Shown piece by piece: positions 32,456 through 41,588 of a stretch of 64,000 nt of DNA. The DNA comes from BOKV01 sp041739225 (GTDB lineage: Bacteria > Pseudomonadota > Alphaproteobacteria > Rhizobiales > Rhizobiaceae): assembly GCA_041739225.1 (NCBI GenBank), contig JBGSOG010000085.1, positions 51,943-115,942 on the forward strand, written 5' to 3'. Position 1 is the first letter of the stretch; each line of letters begins with the position of its first letter. The translations under genes and the position numbers were made by a program. The notes below the pieces were generated by a model, which saw nothing but the letters and a program-made list of their open reading frames with translations, had not been told where the DNA came from and made no database searches.

Positions 32456-32860
32456 ATGATCATTGGAATTGGCAGCGATCTCATGGATATCAGGCGGATA
32501 GAGCGCTCGCTCGAACGCTATGGCGGGCGTTTCATAGATCGGCTTTTCACACCAACCGAGCAGAAAAAGTCAGATGGCAGAAGGCAGCGCGCGGCTTCTT
32601 ATGCCAAGCGTTTTGCTGCGAAGGAGGCTTGTGCCAAGGCCCTGGGCACCGGCATCAGCCGGGGAGTGTTTTGGCGTGACATGGGGGTCGTAAACCTGCC
32701 TGGTGGCAAGCCAACCATGAAACTGACCAATGGCGCGGCAAAAAGACTTGCCGATTTGCTCCCCGCTGGCTACGAAGCGCATATTCACCTAACGATAACG
32801 GACGATTTTCCGCTGGCGCAGGCATTTGTGATAATTGAGGCAGTGCCTCTTCAAATGTGA
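32456..32860 (+). CDS. acpS: Holo-[acyl-carrier-protein] synthase
   Basis: This 134-residue enzyme transfers 4'-phosphopantetheine from CoA to acyl carrier protein. IIGIGSDLMDIRRIERSLER holds the metal-binding aspartate, FTPTEQ is conserved, and AKRFAAKEACAKALGTGI holds the second acidic metal ligand and the CoA site. ATG at 32456 is two bases after the pyrE stop. Its last codon and stop (ATGTGA) overlap a possible start of lepB. Confidence 0.95.
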   Translation: MIIGIGSDLMDIRRIERSLERYGGRFIDRLFTPTEQKKSDGRRQRAASYAKRFAAKEACAKALGTGISRGVFWRDMGVVNLPGGKPTMKLTNGAAKRLADLLPAGYEAHIHLTITDDFPLAQAFVIIEAVPLQM

Positions 32861-32961
32861 ATTTTCTGCCGCATTTGGCGGCTAAAGACTGCAAAACAAA
32901 TTGTCGCCAAACCGCAAGTTGCGGCTATGGCAATCCGGAACCCGAACAGAAGCAGGCGAAA

Positions 32962-33714
32962 TTGGCAAACCCGACCGAAATTGGCAAAGGCAAGGACACC
33001 TCCAAGGAAAACGGTCTGACCGAAACCGTGAAAGTCATTTTTCAGGCATTGCTGTTGGCAATCGTCGTGCGGACATTCCTTTTCCAGCCTTTCACCATCC
33101 CGTCCGGGTCGATGATGCCGAACCTGCTGGTTGGCGACTATCTGTTCGTTTCCAAATATTCCTATGGTTTTTCGCGCTACTCGTTTCCGTTTGCTCCCGA
33201 TCTCTTTGACGGACGTATTTGGTCTGGCGAGCCGGAACGTGGCGAAATCATTGTTTTCAAATTCCCGCCAAATCCGCAGCTGGATTACATCAAGCGTGTG
33301 GTCGGTTTGCCCGGCGACAAGATCCAGATGATCGAAGGCGTTTTGCAGATCAACGGCACACCGGTGAAGCGCGAACAGACCGGATTGTGGACCCCGGAAG
33401 ATGGCGGTCGCTCAATCCCGTTGTTCCGCGAGACGCTGCCAAATGGTGTCAGCTACGAGACGCTCGACACCTACCCCAATGCCGACGGCGACAACACCGG
33501 CGTGTTCGAGGTGCCGCAGGACCACTTCTTCTTCATGGGCGACAACCGCGACAATTCTCTCGACAGCCGGTTCGACGTCGGTTTTGTCCCGCGTGAAAAC
33601 CTTGTCGGGCCTGCTCAGGTGATATTCTTTTCGGTGAAGAATGAATCACACCCGCTGGCATTCTGGCGCTGGCCGGCCGACTTGCGCCCATCGCGCCTGT
33701 TCAAGGGGCTTTGA
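32962..33714 (+). CDS. lepB: Signal peptidase I
   Basis: This membrane serine protease removes signal peptides of exported proteins. One N-terminal membrane helix (ETVKVIFQALLLAIVVRTFL) precedes the catalytic FQPFTIPSGSMMPNLLVGDY (the nucleophile is the serine in PSGSM). The catalytic lysine is in DYIKRVVGLPGDK. GDNRDNSLDSR is the conserved C-terminal box. The frame is open from a GTG at 32857, but TTG at 32962 with an AGCAGG box gives 250 residues and an MANPT start as in related proteins, so I prefer it. The GTG is a real alternative. Confidence 0.93.
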   Translation: MANPTEIGKGKDTSKENGLTETVKVIFQALLLAIVVRTFLFQPFTIPSGSMMPNLLVGDYLFVSKYSYGFSRYSFPFAPDLFDGRIWSGEPERGEIIVFKFPPNPQLDYIKRVVGLPGDKIQMIEGVLQINGTPVKREQTGLWTPEDGGRSIPLFRETLPNGVSYETLDTYPNADGDNTGVFEVPQDHFFFMGDNRDNSLDSRFDVGFVPRENLVGPAQVIFFSVKNESHPLAFWRWPADLRPSRLFKGL

Positions 33715-33720
33715 TGCGCT

Positions 33721-34467
33721 GTGGCACTATCTCCCTCTTCATTGTCCAGCAGGGAGCGCGGAAAGAAGCGGTTCGGCAATCTTGAAAAGCGGCTGGGCTA
33801 CAGCTTCAATGACTATTGCGATCTTGAACGCGCGCTGACCCATTCGAGTGTTCGCAAGAAAGCTGACGACAATTTTCATTACGAGCGGCTGGAGTTCCTC
33901 GGTGACCGGGTGCTGGGCCTGACCGTTGCGGAAATGCTGCACCGGACCTTCCCCATGGCCAATGAAGGTGAGCTCTCTTTGCGGCTCAACGCAATGGTTA
34001 AAGGCAACACCCTTGCCGACATTTCCGACGAGCTGAATCTCCATGAGTTCATTCGCACCGGCGGTGATCTCAAGGAAATCACCGGAAAGCGGATGCGGTC
34101 GGTTCGTGCGGATGTTCTGGAAGCCTTGATAGCCTCGATTTATCTTGATGGCGGAATGGTGGCAGCTGCGGCATTCGTCCACCGTTTCTGGGGTGCAAGA
34201 ATGAACATGGAGGATGCAGCCCGGCGCGACTCCAAGACCGAATTGCAGGAATGGGCACACGCCAACAAGTATGGCACGCCGCGCTACCGTGAGCGCGAGA
34301 GGTCGGGCCCGGACCATGATCCGCTATTCACGGTAACAGTGGATTTGACTGGTTTGAAGGAATCCGTCGGCACCGGCCGCTCCAAGCGTGCCGCCGAACA
34401 ATCCGCAGCAGCGGCAATGCTGGTACGCGAAGGCGTATGGCAAAATGAAGGAGTTACCGGCGATTGA
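33721..34467 (+). CDS. rnc: Ribonuclease III
   Basis: This 248-residue double-stranded RNA endoribonuclease processes rRNA and other structured RNAs. ERLEFLGDRVLGL is the signature with catalytic acids. ADVLEALIASIYLDGG holds the second acidic cluster. A double-stranded RNA-binding domain from about residue 175 ends with GTGRSKRAAEQSAAAAML. Translation starts at GTG 33721, 6 bp after the lepB stop. The stop overlaps the TTG start of era. Confidence 0.95.
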   Translation: MALSPSSLSSRERGKKRFGNLEKRLGYSFNDYCDLERALTHSSVRKKADDNFHYERLEFLGDRVLGLTVAEMLHRTFPMANEGELSLRLNAMVKGNTLADISDELNLHEFIRTGGDLKEITGKRMRSVRADVLEALIASIYLDGGMVAAAAFVHRFWGARMNMEDAARRDSKTELQEWAHANKYGTPRYRERERSGPDHDPLFTVTVDLTGLKESVGTGRSKRAAEQSAAAAMLVREGVWQNEGVTGD

Positions 34468-35378
34468 CCGAAGCAACAAACAAGCCGACCCGCGCAGGTT
34501 TTGTGGCGCTGATTGGCGCACCAAATGCCGGCAAATCGACATTGATGAACCAGTTGGTTGGCGCCAAGGTTTCCATCGTCACCCACAAGGTGCAAACCAC
34601 CCGCGCCATCGTTCGCGGTATTCTCACGCGCGAGTTTGAGCAGATAATCTTTGTCGACACGCCGGGCATTTTCCGCCCGCGCCGCCGCCTCGACGAGGCC
34701 ATGGTCACCACGGCGTGGGGTGGAGCCAAGGACGCGGACGCCGTTCTGGTGCTGATCGATTCGGAGCGCGGCATTACCGACGACGTGGTCGAAATTCTCG
34801 CCTCGGTCAAAGGTCTGCCGCACCGCAAGGCTCTTGTGCTCAACAAGATTGATCAGGTGCGACGCGACACGCTGCTCGCGCTTTCCATGAAGGCAAACGA
34901 GCTTTGCGCATTCGACGCAACTTTCATGCTCTCGGCCAAGACCGGCAATGGTTGCGATACGCTGGTCGAATGGCTGGCAGCCAGCCTGCCGCTCAGCCCT
35001 TTCCTGTATCCGGAAGACGAAATCTCCGATCTGCCGATGCGCAGCCTGGCTGCCGAAATCACCCGCGAAAAGGTGTTTCTGCGCCTGCACGAGGAACTGC
35101 CTTATGCAAGTCACGTCGAGACCGAAACCTGGACCGAGCAGAAGAACGGTTCGGTCAAGATCGAGCAGGCAATTTTCGTCGAGCGCGAAAGCCAGAAAAA
35201 GATCGTCATCGGCCGCAAGGGCGAAACCGTGAAGGCCATTTCCATGGCGGCACGACGTGAGCTGTCGGAAATTCTTGAGCGCGAAGTTCATCTCATCCTT
35301 TTCGTCAAGGTCCGCGAAAACTGGGGCGATGATCCCGAGCGCTATCGCGAGATGGGGCTTGAATTCCCCCGGCGTTAG
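34464..35378 (+). CDS. era: GTPase Era
   Basis: This 304-residue GTPase binds the 3' end of 16S rRNA during 30S assembly. G1 is GAPNAGKST, G2 is the TTR in VQTTRAIVRG, G3 is DTPG, and G4 LNKID is intact. The C-terminal KH domain contains FVERESQKKIVIGRKGETVK. The start is a TTG at 34464 that overlaps the rnc stop (TTGA), coupling the two genes as in most Hyphomicrobiales. Confidence 0.95.
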   Translation: MTEATNKPTRAGFVALIGAPNAGKSTLMNQLVGAKVSIVTHKVQTTRAIVRGILTREFEQIIFVDTPGIFRPRRRLDEAMVTTAWGGAKDADAVLVLIDSERGITDDVVEILASVKGLPHRKALVLNKIDQVRRDTLLALSMKANELCAFDATFMLSAKTGNGCDTLVEWLAASLPLSPFLYPEDEISDLPMRSLAAEITREKVFLRLHEELPYASHVETETWTEQKNGSVKIEQAIFVERESQKKIVIGRKGETVKAISMAARRELSEILEREVHLILFVKVRENWGDDPERYREMGLEFPRR

Positions 35379-35393
35379 TCAGACTCTCGCGTT

Positions 35394-36146
35394 ATGGAAT
35401 GGGCCGACGAAGCAGTCATTTTGGGCGTGCGCAAGCATGGCGAGGCCAGTGTGATCGTTGAGGCGATGACGCCAACGCGTGGCCGTCATCTCGGCCTTGT
35501 GCGGGGCGGGCGGTCCTCGCGCATGCGCGCGCTGCTGCAGCCGGGAAATTCGGTACAACTTACATGGCGCGCCCGGCTGGACGAGCACCTAGGCAACTTC
35601 ACGATTGAAGCAGACAGGCTGCGTGCTGCGACATTGATGCAAACACCGCTGTCGCTCAATGGCCTGCAACTTGTGGCAGCGCATTTGCGGTTGTTGCCCG
35701 AACGCGATCCGCATTTGTCGCTCTACCAGGCTGCACTGGTCATTCTCGAAAACCTTGATGAAGCGGAAAAAGCTGCGCGCCTGACCATTCGCTTTGAGCT
35801 GGCTTTGCTTGAGGAACTCGGTTTTGGCCTCGACCTTGGCGAATGCGCCGCCACCGGCAGCGTTGACGATCTGGTTTTTGTTTCACCAAAAACGGGCAGG
35901 GCGGTAAGTCGCGGCGCCGGTGCGCCTTGGGCAGGCAAGCTTTTGGCGTTGCCCGGCTTTCTTGCCCCCGCACCCGTCTCCAATCTGCCTTCGCTAGGCA
36001 CCCAGGTAGAGGCAGGCTTTGCCCTGGCTACCTATTTTCTTGGGCGCCACGTATGGGAACCGCGCGGCATACGCCCGCCCGATGCGAGGGCCGCTTTTGT
36101 CGCAGCCGTTGCAAAAGCCTTGGCCACTGAAGCTAACTCGAGCTAA
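35394..36146 (+). CDS. recO: DNA repair protein RecO
   Basis: This 250-residue protein helps load RecA on SSB-coated DNA with RecR and RecF. The N-terminal OB fold reads WADEAVILGVRKHGEASVIV and GRHLGLVRGGRSSRMRALLQ, and the C-terminal part is helical (LLEELGFGLDLGECAATG). It closes the rpoZ-to-recO cluster and starts 15 bp after era. Confidence 0.93.
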   Translation: MEWADEAVILGVRKHGEASVIVEAMTPTRGRHLGLVRGGRSSRMRALLQPGNSVQLTWRARLDEHLGNFTIEADRLRAATLMQTPLSLNGLQLVAAHLRLLPERDPHLSLYQAALVILENLDEAEKAARLTIRFELALLEELGFGLDLGECAATGSVDDLVFVSPKTGRAVSRGAGAPWAGKLLALPGFLAPAPVSNLPSLGTQVEAGFALATYFLGRHVWEPRGIRPPDARAAFVAAVAKALATEANSS

Positions 36147-36182
36147 CTTTAGTTGTCGAAGGATTCTGGGGAAAGATCGATA

Positions 36183-36677
36183 ATGCGCATGTTTGCTGAA
36201 GATGCCAAAACAGGTACCATCCCGCTGGAGCTTGCCCACAACATGCGCGGCATTGATCTTTTCCATGAGATGATCGCTGGCCGCCTGCCACCTCCGCCAA
36301 TTGCCAAGTTGCTGAATTTTTCACTGACGCGTGCAGAGGAAGGCTTTGCGGAGTTTCGCGGTATTCCGCTCGCCGAGCACTACAACCCGTTGGGGACCGT
36401 GCATGGCGGCTGGCCCGCTACCATTCTTGATTCAGCGCTTGGCTGCTGCGTCCAGACAATGCTTCCTGCCGGAACCGGCTACACGACCATCGAGTTCAAG
36501 GTTAACCTGATGCGCCCGATGAGCGACACCACCGGCGAGGTCATTTGCATCGGCAGGGTCATTCATCTGGGCCGCACCACCGCCGTCAGCGAAGCCACGC
36601 TGAAAACGGCCGATGGCAAACTGATCGCGTTCGGCACCGAAACCTGCGCGATCTTTCCGCTGCCACCGCTGAAATAA
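36183..36677 (+). CDS. PaaI-type acyl-CoA thioesterase (hotdog fold)
   Basis: This 164-residue protein begins at the ATG at 36183; the open frame upstream is not needed. The hotdog signature is YNPLGTVHGGWPATILDSAL with the HGG turn, followed by YTTIEFKVNLMRPM and GRTTAVSEATLKTADGKLIA. It probably hydrolyses an aromatic or medium-chain acyl-CoA. Its genomic neighbours give no clue to the substrate. Confidence 0.88.
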   Translation: MRMFAEDAKTGTIPLELAHNMRGIDLFHEMIAGRLPPPPIAKLLNFSLTRAEEGFAEFRGIPLAEHYNPLGTVHGGWPATILDSALGCCVQTMLPAGTGYTTIEFKVNLMRPMSDTTGEVICIGRVIHLGRTTAVSEATLKTADGKLIAFGTETCAIFPLPPLK

Positions 36678-36680
36678 CGG

Positions 36681-37907
36681 CTATTGCGCTGGCTGAAGTT
36701 GCGGCCTTGAAACCGGCTTTTCGACGATTGGCCAGTGGACCACCGCCGCAAACAAGCCGAGCGCCACGCCGAGCCACCAGACGATGTCGTAGCTGCCCGT
36801 TGCGTCGCGCAAATAGCCGCCCAGCCATACGCCGAGAAACGAGCCGATCTGGTGCGACAGGAACACAATGCCGCCCAGCAGCCCCAGATGCCGCGTGCCA
36901 AACATGATGGCAACCAGCGCATTGGTTGGCGGGACGGTCGACAACCACAGCAGCCCCATCACAATGGCAAAAATGATCACGCTGGCCGGCGTTTGCGGCA
37001 GCAGAAGAAATGCCGAAACCGCGATGGAACGTCCAATGTAGATAAGCGCGAGGAAAATCGGCTTGGAATAACGCTGTCCGATCATTCCCGAAGCCAGTGA
37101 CCCGGCGATGTTGAACAGGCCGATCAGTGCCAGCGCCATCACCGCGTAACCCGGCGCAATGCCAAGGTCGCCAATGTAGGCCGGGAAATGCGCAGTGATA
37201 AATGCCACTTGAAACCCGCAAACGAAGAAGCCGGAAACCAGCAAAAGATAGCTTTGGTGTCCAAAAGCTTCCCGCAGTGCTTCGCCGACCGTTTGCTCAA
37301 AGGTTGCCGCGCTTTGCGTGCCGCTGGTTGAGTTGCCGCGCAGCGGGATAGCCAGCAGCGGGATGACCAACATCAAGGCGCCCAGCCAGACCAGCGCATC
37401 AGACCAGCCAAAATTGTCAATCAGCGCCTGGCTGAGCGGGGCGAATACGAACATGCCGGCTGAACCGGCAGCCGTGCCGAAACCGAAGACCATGCTGCGT
37501 TGTGCCGGGGCGACGTTGCGGGCAAATGCTGCCAGCACGATGCCGAAGGATCCCGACGCAATCCCCAATCCGACCAACACGCCGCCGCCGATGTGCAGCC
37601 ACAGCGGGCTGGAAGCAAACGCCATCATCACAAGGCCACTGGTGTAGAAAATCGCCGAAAGCGCCAGCACGCGCCACGTCCCATAGCGATCTGCCATTGC
37701 CCCGAAGAACGGTGTGCCAAGACCCCAGGCCAAGTTCTGGAACGCCATCGCAAGGCCAAATGTCTGCCGGTCCCAGCCTTTTTCCGCCAGCATTGGCAAT
37801 TGGAAAAAGCCCATCGCCGAACGCGGCCCAAAGGTCATCATGGCGATCAGGCAACCGCAAACAATGAGCAGCAACGGAAGAGGCGGATTTTTGGGGTGGT
37901 CGGACAT
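36681..37907 (-). CDS. Major facilitator superfamily transporter
   Basis: This 408-residue, 12-helix MFS permease has the motif-A-like segment FFGAMADRYGTWR after the second helix. The opening helix (LLLIVCGCLIAMMTF) and the sixth and seventh helices with a cytoplasmic loop are clear. The layout resembles oxalate/formate or sugar-like MFS groups, but the substrate cannot be assigned. It lies tail to tail with the thioesterase. Confidence 0.85.
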   Translation of the reverse strand: MSDHPKNPPLPLLLIVCGCLIAMMTFGPRSAMGFFQLPMLAEKGWDRQTFGLAMAFQNLAWGLGTPFFGAMADRYGTWRVLALSAIFYTSGLVMMAFASSPLWLHIGGGVLVGLGIASGSFGIVLAAFARNVAPAQRSMVFGFGTAAGSAGMFVFAPLSQALIDNFGWSDALVWLGALMLVIPLLAIPLRGNSTSGTQSAATFEQTVGEALREAFGHQSYLLLVSGFFVCGFQVAFITAHFPAYIGDLGIAPGYAVMALALIGLFNIAGSLASGMIGQRYSKPIFLALIYIGRSIAVSAFLLLPQTPASVIIFAIVMGLLWLSTVPPTNALVAIMFGTRHLGLLGGIVFLSHQIGSFLGVWLGGYLRDATGSYDIVWWLGVALGLFAAVVHWPIVEKPVSRPQLQPAQ

Positions 37908-38030
37908 GGGTACACTTCGGTTCCATTAAAGCAGGACTTTTTGCTAACAGAACCGCAAGCAGACGTCCGGCCAAAAATTCTGCAACCAGCGTTGTGTTGT
38001 GCTTAACCTGCCCGGCGGGACGCCGGATAG

Positions 38031-38555
38031 TCAGTTCACCGGTTTGTTGGTCGCGGACAACGCCCAGAACTGGCCGCTGTAATTGCCGCAATCGGTGAGG
38101 TGGGGCTGGTTGTCGTCTGCGCCCCCATTGAAGATGTCGAGGCACATGCTGGGGCCGCGAAATTGCGTGGTCAGCCGGGACCAGCCATTCTCTTGTGATA
38201 TGCGCCAGAACTGGCCCGAGTAGTTTCCGCACTGGGTCAGATGGGGCTGATTGTTCAGCCCGCCGCCATTGAAAATGTCGAGGCACATGTCGGCTCCCCG
38301 GAACATTGTTGTCAGCCGCCAGTATCCTCCTTCGGCCGGAATCAGCCGCCAGTATTGGCCGGAATAGTCGCCTGTGGGCGCGAGATGGACGAGATCGTTT
38401 TTCTCACCACCATTGAAAACGTCGAGATGCATCGCGGGGCCGCGAAACTGGGTGGACAGCCGGTAATATACGCTGGTGTCGAAACTCTGAGCCTGTGCCA
38501 CGCCTGTCATCGACAGAAATGCCGTCATCAATGCCGCCCGCAATGTTGTCTTCAT
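38031..38555 (-). CDS. Secreted ricin-B-like beta-trefoil protein with three repeats
   Basis: ATG at 38555 has an AGGAG box 7 nt upstream. The 174-residue protein has a signal peptide (TLRAALMTAFLSMTGVAQAQ). Three repeats of about 47 residues follow, each with the pattern RL(S/T)TxFRGxxMxLD(V/I)FNGG, an HLxxxGxYSGQ(Y/F)W box and a W or L end. This is the ricin-type QxW beta-trefoil fold. The near identity of repeats two and three (CLDIFNGG, CGNYSGQFW) suggests recent duplication. It is probably exported and binds a glycan. Confidence 0.85.
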   Translation of the reverse strand: MKTTLRAALMTAFLSMTGVAQAQSFDTSVYYRLSTQFRGPAMHLDVFNGGEKNDLVHLAPTGDYSGQYWRLIPAEGGYWRLTTMFRGADMCLDIFNGGGLNNQPHLTQCGNYSGQFWRISQENGWSRLTTQFRGPSMCLDIFNGGADDNQPHLTDCGNYSGQFWALSATNKPVN

Positions 38556-38701
38556 TGGCTTTCTCCTGCTGACCATGGCCGTGGTTTATGCAGACTTGCA
38601 CTCGACGCCGGCGACTGCAAGCCTTGGGCATGTGATTGCGCGACTATCTCTACCGTGGAATAGATGTCGGGAATAACACGCCAAACAGACCGGTGATTGC
38701 A

Positions 38702-41446
38702 ATGGAATTTCTGATTATCCTGCTCGGCTTGGGATTTCTTGCCCTGCCCATCGTGGCATTGATTCTTGCGATCACAGCCAATGGCAAGGCAGGATCACTC
38801 GAAGCGCAGGTTCGCTCGCTGGCGGGTTCCGTTGCCCGATTGACCGATGAGTTGCACGCCTTGCGCTCCGGCGCGGTTACGCCGCTCGCTGAAGCCAAGC
38901 CTTCAATGCCGGCAACTGCCCAGGCGCCCGCCATTGCCGAAACGACATCGCCTGAAGAAGCAGAGCCTGCCACGCCGGAACCCGTCTCCGATGGAATGGG
39001 CCGGGAAGTTCCTATGCCACCTCGCCGACCCAGGCGCGATCTGGAAAGCATGATTGGCGGCAGATGGAGCGTTATTCTGGGTGGTCTTGCCACGGCGCTG
39101 GGCGCAGTTTTGCTCGTTCGCGCAACCATTGAGGCCGGCTTGTTGGGCCCTGCCGCGCGCATCATTGCCGCCGGATTGTTCTCCGCCGGATTGCTGGGTG
39201 GCGGGGAGTATTTGCGCCGCCGCGACAAACTGTTTGCGCTTCCAGCCTTCCCGAATGCCGACATTCCGGCAATTCTGACCGCTGCCGGAGCGGTAGGTGC
39301 TTTTGCCACCGTTTTTGCCGCCCATTCGCTTTACGGCTTTGTCGGCGTGGCGGCAGCCTTTGTCCTGCTGACCGTGGTCGGTCTGGCAACGTTGGCGTTG
39401 TCGGCGGTACATGGCCCCGGATTAGCTGCGTTGGGCGTTCTTGGCTCCTACGCCACACCATTGATGGTGTCTTCCGATGAACCCAACCTGTACGTACTGG
39501 CGGCTCATGTTCTCGTGGTTACCGGCAGCGTCATGGGCATAGCTGTCATCCGCAACTGGCTGTGGCTAGCGTTCGCCGGTGTCGCAGGTTCAATCGCATG
39601 GACGTTGATTGCAGCGCTTTCCAACCAGCCAGAATCGGGCGTGGCGGGACTGGTACTGCTTGCCGGATCAGCCGGGATGTTCGCCGCTACCTTCGGCCAA
39701 GGGCAGCATGGCCAACCAGCGGGAATTGCACCCCAATTTGACAAGACGCCGTGGGATCGTCCGGCGATTATCGCCTTCGCGGCGCTGACTGCCGCTTTGT
39801 TATTCCAGACCATTGCCAACCAGCTGTTGCCGCTGCCGGTGACCGGCATATTCGTTTCGCTTATTGTGGCCGCCTCCGCGGTTGCCTGGCCGCCACTGGC
39901 ACCGGTTGCCCTGGTTTCGAGCGCCATTGTGCTTGTGACCATTGCAGCACTTGACCTTCAACTGGCCTTTGATGCCGGCCTTGACCGTGTTGGCGACATA
40001 GCCAAAGGCCTGGTTCCGCCTGACACCGCCAAATATGTCCGCAATGCAGCCTTTGCCGGGTTTCCTGCAACGTTGCTGCTGCTTTGGGGAGCTTGGCGTG
40101 CAGCTCAGACCGCTCCCCGGATTGCTGCCTGGCTGGCAAGTTCGGCGGGCCTCATCTCTTTCACCGGAATGGTCGTCGCTTATTTGCGCGTTTCGCCATT
40201 TGAAACCAACCGCTCATTTGGCGTTGCCGCTTTGGCACTGGCATTCGCGTTTGCCGGCCTTGTCGAAAGTTTCACGCGCCGCCGGCCAGATGATCTGACG
40301 GCAGGTGCCCCGGCAGCCTTCGCCGTTACTTCAATATCGCTGCTGTGCTTTGGTTTGGCGGTGACGCTCGACACCGGCTGGTTGCCGCTGGCTTTTGCAC
40401 TGGCCGCCGCAGGCATTGCCTGGATTTACGGCGAGCGGCCATTGCCGGTCATGCCATGGCTGGCATTGGCGGCAGCGACAATCTCCGCTGGCTCGATATA
40501 TGTGAACTCGCCATTTTCTGCCGAGACGATCGGGACCACGCCGTTGTTCAACCAATTGATTTTGCTGGCCGGGTTGCCGGGAGTTGCAATTACTGGCGGC
40601 GGTGAATGGCTGCGGCGCAAGGAAGCAGGCGCTGCTGCGCCCATTGTAGTGGCCCTTGGTTTTGCCGTCCTTGGCCTGTTCGTCGCGCTGCAGATCCGGC
40701 ATGCGTTGAATGGCGGTGCACTAACCGCCGATGCACCGGGTCTGCTGGAAATGGCTACGCAGGCGATTGCAGCGCTGGGCTTCTCGATGGGCCTGCAGCG
40801 CATCGCGACCATGACCCGTGCACCGGTCTATCACCGGTTGACCACGCTGGCCGGCGGCATCAGTGCGGCGGTCATTGCGCTGGGCCTGATCGTTTTCAAC
40901 AACCCGCTTTTTGATGCGCCGCAAATGGGCGAAAATCCGGTTTTTAATGTCTTGCTGCCTGGCTATTTGCTGCCTGCATTGATGGCCGCAGCTGTTGCAA
41001 TACAGGCGCGGCCTGTGCGCCCGCGATGGTACACGCTGGGCTTTGCGGCACTTTCCGGCCTGCTGTTTTTCTTCTGGATCACACTAACCATCCGCCATGC
41101 CTGGAAGGGCGAACAGATGGAAATCTGGCACTCTGCCAGCGAAAGCGAAGTGTGGTCGTACTCAGTGGCCTGGCTGCTGCTCGGCATTGCCTTGCTGGTC
41201 GCCGGACATTTCCTCAAGTCCCAACCGATACGCTTTGCATCTGCTGCCCTGATCATGCTGACTGTCACCAAGGTTTTCCTTGTCGACATGTCGGCCTTGA
41301 CCGGAGCGATGCGCGCTTTTTCGTTCATCGGGCTTGGCTTGTCACTGTTGGCAATTGGCAGGTTCTACCAGCGAATCTTGCTGCCGGCGCGCGATGTCGG
41401 CAGTGCGGGCGATGGGCCTGATCTGCCCGGTACCAATGGAACTTGA
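38702..41446 (+). CDS. Large polytopic membrane protein (DUF2339)
   Basis: From the ATG at 38702 the protein has 914 residues. One N-terminal helix (FLIILLGLGFLALPIVALIL) is followed by a coiled, proline-rich segment, the RDLESMIGGRWSVILGGLAT block and about two dozen membrane helices. RDLE..IGGRW is characteristic of DUF2339. Its function is unknown; it may act in envelope stress or polymer handling. Nothing in the neighbourhood refines this. Confidence 0.85.
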   Translation: MEFLIILLGLGFLALPIVALILAITANGKAGSLEAQVRSLAGSVARLTDELHALRSGAVTPLAEAKPSMPATAQAPAIAETTSPEEAEPATPEPVSDGMGREVPMPPRRPRRDLESMIGGRWSVILGGLATALGAVLLVRATIEAGLLGPAARIIAAGLFSAGLLGGGEYLRRRDKLFALPAFPNADIPAILTAAGAVGAFATVFAAHSLYGFVGVAAAFVLLTVVGLATLALSAVHGPGLAALGVLGSYATPLMVSSDEPNLYVLAAHVLVVTGSVMGIAVIRNWLWLAFAGVAGSIAWTLIAALSNQPESGVAGLVLLAGSAGMFAATFGQGQHGQPAGIAPQFDKTPWDRPAIIAFAALTAALLFQTIANQLLPLPVTGIFVSLIVAASAVAWPPLAPVALVSSAIVLVTIAALDLQLAFDAGLDRVGDIAKGLVPPDTAKYVRNAAFAGFPATLLLLWGAWRAAQTAPRIAAWLASSAGLISFTGMVVAYLRVSPFETNRSFGVAALALAFAFAGLVESFTRRRPDDLTAGAPAAFAVTSISLLCFGLAVTLDTGWLPLAFALAAAGIAWIYGERPLPVMPWLALAAATISAGSIYVNSPFSAETIGTTPLFNQLILLAGLPGVAITGGGEWLRRKEAGAAAPIVVALGFAVLGLFVALQIRHALNGGALTADAPGLLEMATQAIAALGFSMGLQRIATMTRAPVYHRLTTLAGGISAAVIALGLIVFNNPLFDAPQMGENPVFNVLLPGYLLPALMAAAVAIQARPVRPRWYTLGFAALSGLLFFFWITLTIRHAWKGEQMEIWHSASESEVWSYSVAWLLLGIALLVAGHFLKSQPIRFASAALIMLTVTKVFLVDMSALTGAMRAFSFIGLGLSLLAIGRFYQRILLPARDVGSAGDGPDLPGTNGT

Positions 41447-41466
41447 AGCTTCTGAATTTGCTTGAT

Positions 41467-41486
41467 TATGCTCACATGTGAGCATA
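41467..41486. promoter_or_regulatory. Palindromic operator 1 upstream of nadA
   Basis: TATGCTCACATGTGAGCATA is a perfect 20-bp palindrome, 22 bp with one more T/A pair at each end. The half-site ATGCTCA/TGAGCAT is repeated in operator 2, about 63 bp downstream. The position, 120 bp before nadA, and a NadQ-type regulator gene nearby suggest NadQ binding. Confidence 0.85.
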
Positions 41487-41530
41487 AGTTAGGGCAGTCC
41501 GCCGCTGCGGACTTTCTTTGCGGGCATCAT

Positions 41531-41547
41531 ATGCTCATATTGAGCAT
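41531..41547. promoter_or_regulatory. Palindromic operator 2 upstream of nadA
   Basis: ATGCTCA, a 3-nt spacer, then TGAGCAT: the same half-sites as operator 1, where the spacer is 4 nt. It lies 41 bp before the nadA ATG. The two operators are about six helical turns apart, so cooperative or looped binding is plausible. Confidence 0.8.
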
Positions 41548-41588
41548 TAATTGCAACAGTACCGGGACTTGGTTGGAGGACAGGCACA

